Positions 37,870 to 47,312 are shown, numbered from the stretch's first letter. The stretch is DNA of 64,000 nucleotides from Acinetobacter sp. ANC 4169 (GCF_002135355.1 NZ_NEGE01000013.1:62001-126000), one strand, 5' to 3'. Notes: generated from the sequence alone by a model not told the origin. A program made the numbers and translations.

Positions 37870-37888
37870 TTCATCTCACAATTTTGAA

Positions 37889-38809
37889 TTATTCAGGATC
37901 GACTACAGAGAATAAACCGGTAGACAGATAGCGATCGCCACGGTCACAGATGATGCAGACAATCACGGCACCCGGATTTTCTTCCGCCAGTTTAATGGAG
38001 GCCCAAACAGCACCGCCTGATGAGGTTCCGGCACTGATGCCTTCTTTGCGCGCCAATTGACGTGCGGTTTTTTCCGCTTCAATTTGCGGAATGTCCATAA
38101 TACGGTCAACGCGTTTTGGATCAAAAATGGTTGGCAGATATTCTTGTGGCCAACGACGAATACCAGCAATATTTGAACCTTCCGAAGGTTGTAAACCGAC
38201 AATTTGAATATCAGGATTTTGTTCTTTTAAATATTTGGAAATTCCCATAATCGTACCGGTTGTTCCCATGGAACTGACGAAGTGGGTAATTTTACCGCCG
38301 GTTTGCTGCCAGATTTCCGGCCCCGTGGTGAGGTAATGGGCTTCAACATTGTCCGGGTTACCAAACTGGTTTAATACCAGACCCATGCCGTCTTTTTCCA
38401 TTTGCAGCGCCATATCACGCGCTTGTTCCATATTTTCCGACTCGATCAGCTCAGCACCGTAAGCACGCATCGCATCTTTGCGTTCCTGGCTGGAACCGGC
38501 AGGCATAATGAGTTTCATTTTATAGCCACGCATTGCAGCAACCATGGCCAAGGCAATCCCTGTATTTCCACTTGTCGCTTCAATCAAGGTATCACCCGGC
38601 TTGATTTGACCCCGTTTTTCAGCTTGCATAATCATGTTGTACGCTGGGCGGTCTTTTACCGAACCTGCAGGATTGTTTCCTTCAAGTTTAGCCAATACTG
38701 TTGCTTGAGTGTGACTTGCCAGACGTTGCAAACGCACCAAAGGAGTATTTCCTACATAGTGGTCCAGTAAAAAATCGTCAGCTTGAAAATCAGGGTTGGT
38801 ATTACTCAT
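37889..38809 (-). CDS. cysM: Cysteine synthase B
   Basis: PLP enzyme making cysteine from O-acetylserine and sulfide or thiosulfate. 306 residues: NNPAGSVKDRPA with the PLP lysine, EATSGNTGIALAM, and STGLFS near the C-terminus; shorter than typical CysK and with the CysM-type DRGDRYLSTGLF. An upstream in-frame GTG at 38818 exists, but the ATG at 38809 has AGGTG seven bases ahead. First gene of the cysM-exonuclease-rlmD-relA operon, divergent from gacS. Confidence 0.94.
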   Translation of the reverse strand: MSNTNPDFQADDFLLDHYVGNTPLVRLQRLASHTQATVLAKLEGNNPAGSVKDRPAYNMIMQAEKRGQIKPGDTLIEATSGNTGIALAMVAAMRGYKMKLIMPAGSSQERKDAMRAYGAELIESENMEQARDMALQMEKDGMGLVLNQFGNPDNVEAHYLTTGPEIWQQTGGKITHFVSSMGTTGTIMGISKYLKEQNPDIQIVGLQPSEGSNIAGIRRWPQEYLPTIFDPKRVDRIMDIPQIEAEKTARQLARKEGISAGTSSGGAVWASIKLAEENPGAVIVCIICDRGDRYLSTGLFSVVDPE

Positions 38810-38962
38810 TATTTGCACCTATATCGAGGTGCGCCTATTGTATGAAAAAATGCTTCTCCCTGCACCCATTTAGCAGGCTTTTTATTGAAAGTGATTAAAG
38901 CACAGCCAGTTTTAAATAAAGCATGCTAAACTGCGTTGCATAGGGAATAAACTGCTTTAACC

Positions 38963-41773
38963 ATGTCAAATATCAATAAAAAGTTATTTAAGCGTCTACA
39001 CTTAAATCATGCTTATGGACAACTCATCGCCATGATTTTTGTCCCCATTATGGTTTTGGCAGGTGTGGGGGCATTGCTGGTTTTATCCGAAACCTCAAAT
39101 GCATCACGTTCACAGCAGCGTCAAATGGCGATTGCCATTGTGGCTCGCTATCAGCATACCGCCGAAGCTGCGATTGATCTTTTAAACCGTTATCCATGGC
39201 AATACGATCAGGCCCGTAACGCCTTGCAGGTCATGCTGAATGAAAAGCATTTGATTCGTGCTGCCATTATCGATCAAAACGGCAGAAACCGTTTAAGTAT
39301 CGGTTTTCAGGATCAGGACACCTGGCCTGTCATTAAGGCCAAAACCTCCTTTGTTGGCCCCATTTTATTTAATAACAACAATGTTTATGCACTGCGTATC
39401 AATGAGCATTCATCGGTACCTGAATGGCTGGTGGTTGAACTGGATAACCAGCCGCTGGAAATTGCCCATTACCGGGTCATGATTGTTCTGATCGCGACCG
39501 GTTTACTGACTTTATTACTGCTGTTACTGTGCCTGAATTTCTATTCACGGCGCTGGATTGCACCGATGTACGAAATCCGGATGCAGTTACAGCGCCTGAA
39601 TGCCGATACCCTCGATCAGCACATGGTGATTAACAGTACCGGCGAATTGCGGTTGTTACAGCGTGATATTGCCAACGTGGTAAAACGCCTGCACTTCAGC
39701 TTTCTGGAACTCAAAGAACATACCGAACAGACTGAAGATGATTTACGCCGTACTTTAGATACCCTGGAAGTTCAGAACATTACTTACCGTCAGGCACGTG
39801 ATCAGGCGATTTCAGCCAACCAGTCCAAATCGGTATTCCTGGCCAATATCAGCCATGAATTACGCACGCCACTGAACAGTATTGACGGTTTTATTCATTT
39901 ATTGCTGCGTCAAGGCAACTTAAGCAACGAGCAGAACCTGTATCTGCAAACCATTCGTAAATCATCTGCGCATCTATTGGCACTAATTAACGATGTACTG
40001 GATTTTTCCAAAATTGATGCCGGCAAGCTGGAACTGGAAACTGCACCGTTTGATCTGGAAGAAGCCATTTTTGACGTGATGGATATGCTCTCGCCATTGG
40101 CGGCACAAAAGCATATCGATATGGCGTTTTATTATGCCGACAATGTTCCAACCCAAGTGATTGGCGATGCCCTGCGCTTCAAGCAGATTCTGACCAACCT
40201 GATTTCCAATGCCATCAAATTTACCCCGGATGGTGAAATTATTGTCCGTGCCCGGATGGAACATGATGATATCGGGCAATGCCTATTGCACTTTAGCGTG
40301 CAGGACAGCGGTATCGGCCTGAGCGGTACAGACCGGAAAAAACTGTTTGAATCCTTCTCGCAAGGCGATGCGTCCGTGACCCGTCAATTTGGCGGTACAG
40401 GGCTCGGCCTGGCTATTTCCAAACAGCTGGTACATTTAATGCAGGGGCAAATTGGCTTTGAAGATAACCAGGAACGTGGACCGACTGAAAAAGGTTCCAC
40501 TTTCTGGTTCACCGCCATGTTTGTCGTGGAAGAAGATATTGAGATTGTGCATCCGCACTTTAATCAAATGCAGGTGGTGTCTTATTTGGCCCATCCTGCA
40601 ACAGCCAATATTTTACGCCATTATCTTGAAAATTATGATGTTCATCATGTCGAAACCACCTCGATTCTGGATTTGTTCAGTCAGCTGAATAAATTCTCGA
40701 AAAGCGATGAAAATACCTGGCTGATTGTCGATCATAGTGGCGATGGTGAAGCGCTGCTGAAAGAAATACGCAATCGCTATCATGGCAATATTGCGGTATA
40801 TGGCTATCAGATGGCGCTCGATCCGAACATGCTGAACGAATACCGTGCCCGTCCACTGTATCAACCGCTAAGCCGCAGTGCCTTGATCCAGCTCCTCAGT
40901 AATCAGCCTATTTTCGAGCAAGATGTACATGAAGAGTTTAATGGACAAGGTCTGCATGTACTGGCCGTGGATGACCATTTACCGAATCTGATTGTTCTGG
41001 AAGCGCTGCTCGCAGAACTCAATGTCACCACCACCAAAGCCCTGAGTGGTCAGGAAGCCATTGATATTATCCAGCAGCGTATAGGACAAGGTTTGCCTGC
41101 ATTTGATGTGGTGTTTATGGATATTCAAATGCCGGTCATGTCCGGTATTGATACCACTCGCGCCATTCGCTCGCTAGAGTCGACCTTGGAAGACCATAAA
41201 CGCTTGCCGATTATTGCCCTGACTGCCCATGCACTGGCGGATGAAAAGCAGAAACTGTTGCAGGTGGGCATGGATGATTACGTCACCAAACCGATTCAGA
41301 TGGAACAGATTACTCAGATTCTGACGCACTGGACTTCGGAAAGCTTTAAAAAAGCTAAAAGTGTAGAGCAATCCATTCTGATTGAAGCGCTGGATCCGAC
41401 TATTCTGGATTGGCAACAAAGCCTGCAACTGGCAGCCAATAAAGAAGATCTGGCTCTCGATTTACTGAAAATGCTGACGGACAGTTTCCCGACCGAACTT
41501 GATGAAATGCAGCAGTTAATCGAGATGGAAGATTTTCCGCAACTGGAACATGTGCTGCACCGTTTATATGGTGCAACCCGCTATGTCGGCGCACCGAGTC
41601 TGCAAGAAGTCACCGGTGGATTTGAACAGTTTGTTTCTTCCTTACGTAAAGAACGACGCAAAGCAGATGAAGCCTTTATTCAGGAAACCCTGCAACGCTT
41701 TGACCAATTGCAGTCCGTGATTCAGCAGGTTGAACAGGCCTCACAGCAAATTTTAAACAAACAGAATATCTGA
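38963..41773 (+). CDS. gacS: Hybrid sensor histidine kinase GacS/BarA
   Basis: 936 residues: two membrane helices (about 20-41 and 172-193) framing a periplasmic domain, a HAMP-like linker, HisKA with His298 (ISHELRTPLNS), HATPase with GLGLAISKQL, a receiver with phospho-acceptor Asp720 (FMDIQMPVMSG) and a C-terminal HPt domain with His866 (HRLYGATRYVGA). This tripartite layout and the divergent cysM-rlmD-relA neighbours identify the GacS/BarA kinase that signals to GacA. GacA is not in the window. Confidence 0.93.
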   Translation: MSNINKKLFKRLHLNHAYGQLIAMIFVPIMVLAGVGALLVLSETSNASRSQQRQMAIAIVARYQHTAEAAIDLLNRYPWQYDQARNALQVMLNEKHLIRAAIIDQNGRNRLSIGFQDQDTWPVIKAKTSFVGPILFNNNNVYALRINEHSSVPEWLVVELDNQPLEIAHYRVMIVLIATGLLTLLLLLLCLNFYSRRWIAPMYEIRMQLQRLNADTLDQHMVINSTGELRLLQRDIANVVKRLHFSFLELKEHTEQTEDDLRRTLDTLEVQNITYRQARDQAISANQSKSVFLANISHELRTPLNSIDGFIHLLLRQGNLSNEQNLYLQTIRKSSAHLLALINDVLDFSKIDAGKLELETAPFDLEEAIFDVMDMLSPLAAQKHIDMAFYYADNVPTQVIGDALRFKQILTNLISNAIKFTPDGEIIVRARMEHDDIGQCLLHFSVQDSGIGLSGTDRKKLFESFSQGDASVTRQFGGTGLGLAISKQLVHLMQGQIGFEDNQERGPTEKGSTFWFTAMFVVEEDIEIVHPHFNQMQVVSYLAHPATANILRHYLENYDVHHVETTSILDLFSQLNKFSKSDENTWLIVDHSGDGEALLKEIRNRYHGNIAVYGYQMALDPNMLNEYRARPLYQPLSRSALIQLLSNQPIFEQDVHEEFNGQGLHVLAVDDHLPNLIVLEALLAELNVTTTKALSGQEAIDIIQQRIGQGLPAFDVVFMDIQMPVMSGIDTTRAIRSLESTLEDHKRLPIIALTAHALADEKQKLLQVGMDDYVTKPIQMEQITQILTHWTSESFKKAKSVEQSILIEALDPTILDWQQSLQLAANKEDLALDLLKMLTDSFPTELDEMQQLIEMEDFPQLEHVLHRLYGATRYVGAPSLQEVTGGFEQFVSSLRKERRKADEAFIQETLQRFDQLQSVIQQVEQASQQILNKQNI

Positions 41774-41897
41774 GGCTTATCCAAATTTTGGCAGTAGCGT
41801 CCATCTTTAGATGTGACTCTGCTGTCATGTATCGCGGCATGTATCAGAGAAATACCCATGTTATGCTCAGAAGCATATAAAAATACAGGTCTACCCC

Positions 41898-42686
41898 ATG
41901 GCGTTACTTCGCATAGAAAAAAACAATGGTATCGCAACCGTTTCTTTAAACCGTCCAGAAAAACGCAATGCCATGAGCTTTGCTTTATTACGCGAACTAG
42001 TCAATGCTGCCAAGCAGATCAAAAAAGACCGCTCGATTCGTTGTGTCATTTTAACCGGCGAAGCGCATGTGTTTAGTGCCGGCATTGATCTGGCCGATTT
42101 AAACGCGCCGAAAAATACCGCTTACGCGGCTTGGGAACTGATTAAACCGGGACAAAGCCTGTTCCAGAAAGCCTTTTTAATCTGGCAGGAACTTCCAGTA
42201 CCGGTCATTGCTGCGATTGAGGGTTATTGCCTGGGTGCCGGCATGCAGTTGGCACTGGCTGCTGATATTCGTATTGCTCATCCAGACACCAAAATGTCAA
42301 TTATGGAAAGCCGCTGGGGATTGGTGCCGGACATGGGGCTGACCCGTTCCATTAAAGGCATTATCAGTGTTGATCTGGCCAAAGAGCTGACCTTGACCGG
42401 TCGTATTTTTGATGCCAGCTATGCCAAGGAAATTGGTTTGGTGACTCATCTCGATGCCTCTCCTGTAACTAAAGCACAAGCCATAGCAGAAGAAATGCTG
42501 CAACGTTCTCCAGATGCACTTGCTGCAGCCAAACGCGTGCTGGATGCCATGGAACATGAACCGAAAAAATCGTTACGTCTTGAGAAAATCTGGCAGCTGA
42601 AATTACTGTTAGGTAAAAACAGTAAATTGGCCCGTAAAAAAGACAAGAACCCTGAAGTTCAATTTTTACCGCGCCAATATAAGTAA
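41898..42686 (+). CDS. Crotonase-family enzyme (enoyl-CoA hydratase/isomerase)
   Basis: 262 residues with the oxyanion-hole segments AHVFSAGIDLADL and GYCLGAGMQLALAAD. Of the two hydratase glutamates, the first position is Gln (GAGMQ) and the second is kept (MSIMESRWG). An aspartate eight residues on (GLVPDMG) matches the pattern of dienoyl-CoA isomerases, so isomerase activity is as likely as hydration. Substrate unknown. It is followed after 36 bases by the dehydrogenase gene. Confidence 0.8.
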   Translation: MALLRIEKNNGIATVSLNRPEKRNAMSFALLRELVNAAKQIKKDRSIRCVILTGEAHVFSAGIDLADLNAPKNTAYAAWELIKPGQSLFQKAFLIWQELPVPVIAAIEGYCLGAGMQLALAADIRIAHPDTKMSIMESRWGLVPDMGLTRSIKGIISVDLAKELTLTGRIFDASYAKEIGLVTHLDASPVTKAQAIAEEMLQRSPDALAAAKRVLDAMEHEPKKSLRLEKIWQLKLLLGKNSKLARKKDKNPEVQFLPRQYK

Positions 42687-42722
42687 AATAGTGAAATAAC
42701 AGCATTGTCCAGAGAAAAACAC

Positions 42723-43589
42723 ATGAGTTTTGATCGTAATACAAAAATTGCATTCTTAGGCATGGGTCTCATGGGAAGCCGAATGGCGACTCGGCTGATT
42801 CAGGCCGGTTTTGAAGTGGCTGTATGGAACAGAACGGCATCCGCCTGTGACGTGCTGATTGATATGGGCGCCACTGCCCTGGACTTGCAGAATATTGGAC
42901 ACTATCCGGTGATTCTAACCTGTCTGGCCGATGATGCTGCCGTACAAGCGGTTTATGACCAGATTCAGAATAATTTACAAGCCGGACAAGTGATTGTGGA
43001 TTTCTCCAGCCTGTCTGTAGATAAAACCAAAGTTTTGGCACAGCAGGCACAAAACCAGCAAGTGCAATGGATTGACTCCCCTGTTTCCGGTGGCACGGCA
43101 GGTGCAGAACAGGGCACACTGGTGATCTTTGCCGGTGGGGACAGGCAAACCATCCAGGATTTATCACTGATTTATAATGTGCTTTCGCAACGCGTGACCC
43201 GTATGGGTGAAACGGCTACCGGACAAGCGACCAAAATTTGTAACCAGCTGATTGTGGCAGCGAATAGTACCTTAATAGCTGAAGCCGTTGCCTTGGCGGC
43301 GCAGGCAGGTGTGGATACTACCCTGCTGGCTCCGGCTCTTGCCGGCGGTTTTGCCGACTCGAAACCGTTCCAGATTTTAACCCCGCGTATGGCCACGCAT
43401 ACCTTTGAACCGGTGCAATGGAAAGTGCAAACCCTGTCCAAAGACTTAAATAATGCCGTACAACTGGCTGAACAGTTCAATTTAAATATTCCTGTAGCAA
43501 AACAGGCACTTTCACAATTGAAAACTCATCAAAATAAAGGCTATGCTGAAGCTGATCTGGCGACGGTCATTCAACTGGTTGAATCTTGA
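42723..43589 (+). CDS. Beta-hydroxyacid dehydrogenase (GlxR/MmsB family)
   Basis: 288 residues: NAD(P) site FLGMGLMGSRMATRL, substrate motif DSPVSGGTAGAEQGTL and catalytic lysine in GQATKICNQL. The family includes 3-hydroxyisobutyrate dehydrogenase and tartronate semialdehyde reductase. The adjacent hydroxypyruvate isomerase favours tartronate semialdehyde reductase (2-hydroxy-3-oxopropionate to glycerate). The frame opens at a TTG at 42705, but ATG 42723 gives the standard start. Confidence 0.8.
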   Translation: MSFDRNTKIAFLGMGLMGSRMATRLIQAGFEVAVWNRTASACDVLIDMGATALDLQNIGHYPVILTCLADDAAVQAVYDQIQNNLQAGQVIVDFSSLSVDKTKVLAQQAQNQQVQWIDSPVSGGTAGAEQGTLVIFAGGDRQTIQDLSLIYNVLSQRVTRMGETATGQATKICNQLIVAANSTLIAEAVALAAQAGVDTTLLAPALAGGFADSKPFQILTPRMATHTFEPVQWKVQTLSKDLNNAVQLAEQFNLNIPVAKQALSQLKTHQNKGYAEADLATVIQLVES

Positions 43590-43623
43590 GCAGAGCATTT
43601 TTTAGCGGGCAAGGAGTAAAAGC

Positions 43624-44418
43624 ATGATTAAGCTAGCAGTAAATTTATCGATGATTTTTACTGAAGTGCCTTTGCTTGAGCGCTTTGCTCTGGCGCAAGC
43701 ACACGGATTTCAGCATGTAGAAATTCAGTTTCCCTATGAACTCAGCATTGAACAGATTCAGACCCAACTGACCCTGCATGATCTTAGCCTGTGCCTGATT
43801 AATGTGCCTGCAGGTGACCTGATGCAAGGTGGTAACGGGCTGGCTGGCGTACCGGGTCAAGAAATCGAGTTTCATCATGCCCTGGAACAGGCAATTCAAT
43901 ACGCCACAGCACTGAATGTACCCAGTGTGAATATTCTGGCCGGCAAGCAACCGCTAGATGCAGACTTGTTGCCTTGCTTAAATACTCTAGCAAATAATTT
44001 AAAACTGGCCTGTTGCATGCTTGCTGCACATAACATCCAACCGGTGTTTGAAATGATTAACAGCACCGATATGCCACGCTTTTTGGTGCAAAATATTGCC
44101 CAGGCCCAGGAGATGCTGGAAGCTGTACAACACCCTGCGCTGAAAATGCAATATGACTGTTATCACATGGCAATGATGGGTGAAGATGTACTGCAAGGCT
44201 TAAAGGAAAATATTCAGGATATTGGCCATATCCAATTTGCAGACTGTCCGGGACGACATCAGCCCGATACTGCACAAATTCAATATGCAGAAATTTTTCA
44301 ATGGTTAAATCAAAGCACTTATAACGGTTTTACTGCGGCAGAATACCGTCCACAGGCGCATTCAAACCATTCTTTTGCATGGAAAGATAAATATTTTGCA
44401 AAACATCCGCAAAGTTAA
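43624..44418 (+). CDS. hyi: Hydroxypyruvate isomerase-like TIM-barrel protein
   Basis: 264 residues of xylose-isomerase-like barrel. MIKLAVNLSMIFTEVPLLER at the start, FEMINSTDMPRF, YDCYHMAMMGED and the closing AEYRPQ are typical of Hyi, which interconverts hydroxypyruvate and tartronate semialdehyde. A strong AAGGAGTAAAAGC site precedes ATG 43624. No glyoxylate carboligase gene is nearby, so the source of the substrate is unclear. Confidence 0.83.
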   Translation: MIKLAVNLSMIFTEVPLLERFALAQAHGFQHVEIQFPYELSIEQIQTQLTLHDLSLCLINVPAGDLMQGGNGLAGVPGQEIEFHHALEQAIQYATALNVPSVNILAGKQPLDADLLPCLNTLANNLKLACCMLAAHNIQPVFEMINSTDMPRFLVQNIAQAQEMLEAVQHPALKMQYDCYHMAMMGEDVLQGLKENIQDIGHIQFADCPGRHQPDTAQIQYAEIFQWLNQSTYNGFTAAEYRPQAHSNHSFAWKDKYFAKHPQS

Positions 44419-44431
44419 ATTATGAACTGAT

Positions 44432-44460
44432 TTGAAATTCGGCACCAAAACCGCTATATT
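44432..44460 (+). promoter_or_regulatory. Promoter of rsfS
   Basis: TTGAAA (44432-44437), 17-base spacer, TATATT (44455-44460). Transcription would start at about 44467, after the first possible ATG (44466), which supports the later start of rsfS. Confidence 0.65.
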
Positions 44461-44495
44461 ACACGATGAGATATTGTCCGGAAATTAAACCCTTT

Positions 44496-44897
44496 ATGAA
44501 TTTAGAACCATCGCCCAGCGCTTCTAATTCTCTCGAACACGCAATGAATGCTCATGCTAAAGATGTACAAGCTTGCTTAAAAGTTGTACATGAAGCCCTA
44601 TCAGATGTAAAAGCAAAAGATATTTTAGAACTTGATGTAAGCGCGATCAGCAATGTGGCAGATGCCATGGTTATTGCTAGCGGTACATCAACCCGTCACA
44701 TTAAAGCCCTCGCAGACAATGTTGCTGAAGAAGCACGTAAAGCGGGTTTCCGCCCTATCGGCGTTGAAGGCGAACGTGATGCTGAATGGATCCTCATCGA
44801 TCTTGGTTTTGTAGTGGTCCATGTCATGCTTCCAACAGCGCGTAAATTTTACGACCTTGAAAGCTTATGGCGCGCGACTCCAGAATCAGTAGCTTAA
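44496..44897 (+). CDS. rsfS: Ribosomal silencing factor RsfS
   Basis: Binds ribosomal protein uL14 and blocks subunit joining under starvation. 133 residues from ATG 44496; core with DILELDVSAISNVADAMVIA, GEGERDAEWILIDLG-type segment (VEGERDAEWILIDL) and VVHVMLPTARKFYDLESLW. The frame also has an ATG at 44466, but a good promoter places the transcript start there, so the later ATG is preferred. A terminator follows 11 bases after the stop. Confidence 0.93.
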   Translation: MNLEPSPSASNSLEHAMNAHAKDVQACLKVVHEALSDVKAKDILELDVSAISNVADAMVIASGTSTRHIKALADNVAEEARKAGFRPIGVEGERDAEWILIDLGFVVVHVMLPTARKFYDLESLWRATPESVA

Positions 44898-44908
44898 AAA
44901 TTTAAATT

Positions 44909-44937
44909 AAAAAAGCGACCTTTAGGTCGCTTTTTTT
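44909..44937 (+). terminator. Terminator of rsfS
   Basis: AAAGCGACC and GGTCGCTTT pair around TTTA, followed by seven T. Confidence 0.92.
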
Positions 44938-44955
44938 GTGCCGCTGGTTTTATCG

Positions 44956-44988
44956 GGTGGCTTAGCCTTGGGTTAAGGCTGAGCCACC
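44956..44988. other. Strong 14-bp hairpin without T run
   Basis: GGTGGCTTAGCCTT pairs with AAGGCTGAGCCACC around GGGTT, 14 pairs with one G-T. It lies 22 bases beyond the stop of the minus-strand gene 45011-45619, where a terminator would be expected, but neither side carries a T run. It could be a 3'-end protecting structure of the amtB message. Confidence 0.6.
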
Positions 44989-45010
44989 ATCTGATCAAGA
45001 CAGAGCAAAA

Positions 45011-45619
45011 CTATAATAATTGATGTAAATCTACCTCTGGATATTTGTTCTTAATATCCATTTTTACCCGGGCATAAACCTGATCTGCCTTGCTTGGGCC
45101 ATAGAATTCACAATAACATTCATATGATGCGGTAATCACCTGTGCATAACTGGTTAAGGGTAAAGATTCCGCAAAAGCAGCATCATTCAGATTCGCAGAT
45201 TTCTCAATCGCAATGCCCATGGCTTGCACATGATTTTTTACTTCCGCATTAAAATCATTCAGATCAGCTGTAGCTACTGTAGCAACCACGCCATTGATCA
45301 AATCAAAAAAAGCATCGGCAAAATCGGCTGAAATCGGCACTTCAGTTTGGACTTTCGGCTTGGTATCCAGTAGCACCTGTTTTTCAACCGCCGACATCTC
45401 ACATAATACCTGTCTCAGCATTTCTTTGCGCTGCACACGCAATTCATCGGTATTGCAAATGTCATTCATAAAACGGTTGAGTACAAATGAAGGTTTGTCT
45501 CCATACTCCTGTTCCCAATAATTCAATACCCGTTCCAGTACAGTTCCTTGCAGATAATGACTTAAACCGCGTTCAATCGCCTGTTTCTTTTGCATTACAC
45601 TGAGTAATTCGTTTGGCAT
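45011..45619 (-). CDS. Conserved protein of unknown function after amtB
   Basis: I do not recognise this 202-residue protein. It is acidic, soluble and almost wholly helical (for example NELLSVMQKKQAIERGLSHY and DAFFDLINGVVATVATADLND), with no signal peptide or membrane segment. It starts 11 bases after amtB and has no promoter of its own that I can see, so it is likely co-transcribed with amtB from the sigma-54 promoter. This suggests, without proving, a role under nitrogen limitation. Confidence 0.65.
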   Translation of the reverse strand: MPNELLSVMQKKQAIERGLSHYLQGTVLERVLNYWEQEYGDKPSFVLNRFMNDICNTDELRVQRKEMLRQVLCEMSAVEKQVLLDTKPKVQTEVPISADFADAFFDLINGVVATVATADLNDFNAEVKNHVQAMGIAIEKSANLNDAAFAESLPLTSYAQVITASYECYCEFYGPSKADQVYARVKMDIKNKYPEVDLHQLL

Positions 45620-45630
45620 AGCTAAACTCC

Positions 45631-46965
45631 TTAGTGGCGGTTGGTAATATCATCTGTTTCAAAAGTCACATCACGCTGAAATTCGGGATAAGACAGTTCG
45701 GCATGTTCGGTATAATCCAGGCCACGTTGTTCATGCTGTTTGCTCACACGCAACCCGCCCAGCAACTTGTCCAGAATTTTAAAAACGATCAGTGCAACTC
45801 CAAAGCCCCACATAAATGCAGCACATACGCCCAGAACCTGAATAGAAATAATTTGTGAATTAAACATATCTGTTTCAAAAAACAGCCCTGCTGCAATCGT
45901 TCCCCATGCCCCGCAAAAACCATGGACCGTCACGGCATCCACTACATCGTCCAGTTTGAGTTTTTCCATCACACTTGGCAGCACACTCACCAGCAGACCT
46001 GCAATAAGACCGGTAATTACGGCAAATATTGGTGACATGGTGGCACAACCTGCGGTAATACCGACCAGACCGCCCAATGACGCATTAATGGTGGTTTTCA
46101 TTAAAATCGCCTTGCCACGAATCAGAGCATAAAGCATGTAAGCAACCGCACCAGAACAAGCCGCCAGATGGGTATTTAAGGCAATGCGGCCAATACTGAC
46201 ATTGGCATTGATGGTGGATGCTGCATTAAAACCAAACCATGCCAACCAAAGCACAAAGCCACCCAAAGCCACCAAAGGCATGTTATGTCCTGCCAGATAA
46301 TGACTTTGTCCATTACGCCCGAAACGCCCCAAGCGCGGCCCCAGTACAATAATCCCGGCCAGCGCAACCCAGCCACCGATTGAATGCACCACAGTAGAAC
46401 CGGCAAAGTCGATAAAGCCCAAAGCTTTTAACCAGCCTGAACCATCAAAAATACTGCCCCAAGCCCAGCTGCCAAACACAGGATAAATCAGGCCGCTGAC
46501 CACTGCTGCACTTACCACATAAGCGACAAAGTGAATGCGCTCAGCCATTGCACCACTGGCAATGGTGGTTGCAGTTGCTGCAAACATCATTTGAAAGAAC
46601 AATAGATTCCAATGCCAGCCATCCATGACATTGGGGGCAAAATGACTGGTTCCGATCCAACCTGAAGCATTGACCCCAAACATCAAGCCAAAACCCAACA
46701 ACCAGAACACCAATCCCCCCAGACAAGCATCCATATAGTTTTTCATCAGTACATTCACTGTATTCTTGCTGCGTACCGAACCACTTTCGACCAGTGCAAA
46801 ACCGGCCTGCATAAAGAACACCAAGATACCGCCCATCACCACCCATACGCTGTCGAGTGATAAGCGTATTTCCTGAATATTGGCAGAAGTTGCCGCCCCC
46901 TCACTGGCAAATACCGGTAATGAACATACAGTTAACAACAACCATAGATACTTTATTATTTTCAT
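45631..46965 (-). CDS. amtB: Ammonium transporter AmtB
   Basis: 444 residues with a cleavable signal peptide (after VFA, about residue 20) and eleven membrane helices. The twin pore histidines lie in STVVHSIGGW and VTVHGFCGAWG, and GSVRSKNTVNVLMKN is the typical helix-2 region. It conducts ammonium when it is scarce. Unusually, no glnK (PII) gene stands before it; instead a protein of unknown function follows. The ATG at 46965 has AAGGGGGA upstream, 21 bases after the predicted sigma-54 start. Confidence 0.95.
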   Translation of the reverse strand: MKIIKYLWLLLTVCSLPVFASEGAATSANIQEIRLSLDSVWVVMGGILVFFMQAGFALVESGSVRSKNTVNVLMKNYMDACLGGLVFWLLGFGLMFGVNASGWIGTSHFAPNVMDGWHWNLLFFQMMFAATATTIASGAMAERIHFVAYVVSAAVVSGLIYPVFGSWAWGSIFDGSGWLKALGFIDFAGSTVVHSIGGWVALAGIIVLGPRLGRFGRNGQSHYLAGHNMPLVALGGFVLWLAWFGFNAASTINANVSIGRIALNTHLAACSGAVAYMLYALIRGKAILMKTTINASLGGLVGITAGCATMSPIFAVITGLIAGLLVSVLPSVMEKLKLDDVVDAVTVHGFCGAWGTIAAGLFFETDMFNSQIISIQVLGVCAAFMWGFGVALIVFKILDKLLGGLRVSKQHEQRGLDYTEHAELSYPEFQRDVTFETDDITNRH

Positions 46966-46995
46966 GAACAGTCCCCCTTAAACTTGATCACAAAA

Positions 46996-47013
46996 ATGCA
47001 AAACAAATGCCAA
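46996..47013 (-). promoter_or_regulatory. Sigma-54 promoter of amtB
   Basis: On the minus strand TTGGCATTTGTTTTGCAT: TGGCA at -24 and TTGCA at -12 with GG and GC ten bases apart, nearly the full RpoN consensus. Transcription would begin near 46986, 21 bases before the amtB ATG. Confidence 0.85.
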
Positions 47014-47171
47014 ATTCTAGGGATATATTTTTTTATTTTTAAATGATGCTGCGCCTATCCTTTAACCATTTTTTATTTTCACAATAACCAACCCCACAAC
47101 TCCATTTAAAATAAATATTAAAAAATAAATAGTTAATTGCTATTTAATGAAGCATTTTTATTCATTATTTC

Positions 47172-47186
47172 TGCACTATTGCACCA
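47172..47186 (-). promoter_or_regulatory. Possible NtrC half-sites upstream of amtB
   Basis: TGGTGCAATAGTGCA on minus contains two GTGCA half-sites in direct orientation, about 160-175 bases upstream of the sigma-54 element, a usual enhancer distance. It is not the full GCAC-N7-GTGC dyad, so the call is weak. Confidence 0.3.
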
Positions 47187-47272
47187 AATAGATAGAAGCC
47201 CTGATTGTTATGACGATATGTCTCATGATCCTCCCACTGTTTAGCAAGTGAAAAATCACACATTATAAAAAT

Positions 47273-47299
47273 AAAAAACCACCCGAAGGTGGTTTTTTT
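47273..47299 (-). terminator. Terminator after tcuC (bidirectional)
   Basis: AAACCACC and GGTGGTTT pair around CGAA with A and T runs on both sides. The same hairpin with the same flanking bases recurs at 52368-52390. Confidence 0.9.
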
Positions 47300-47312
47300 C
47301 ATGATCCATGCT

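Noticed and set aside
44466..44495. Earlier ATG for rsfS
   Set aside because: A good promoter places the transcription start at about this ATG, and no ribosome-binding site precedes it.
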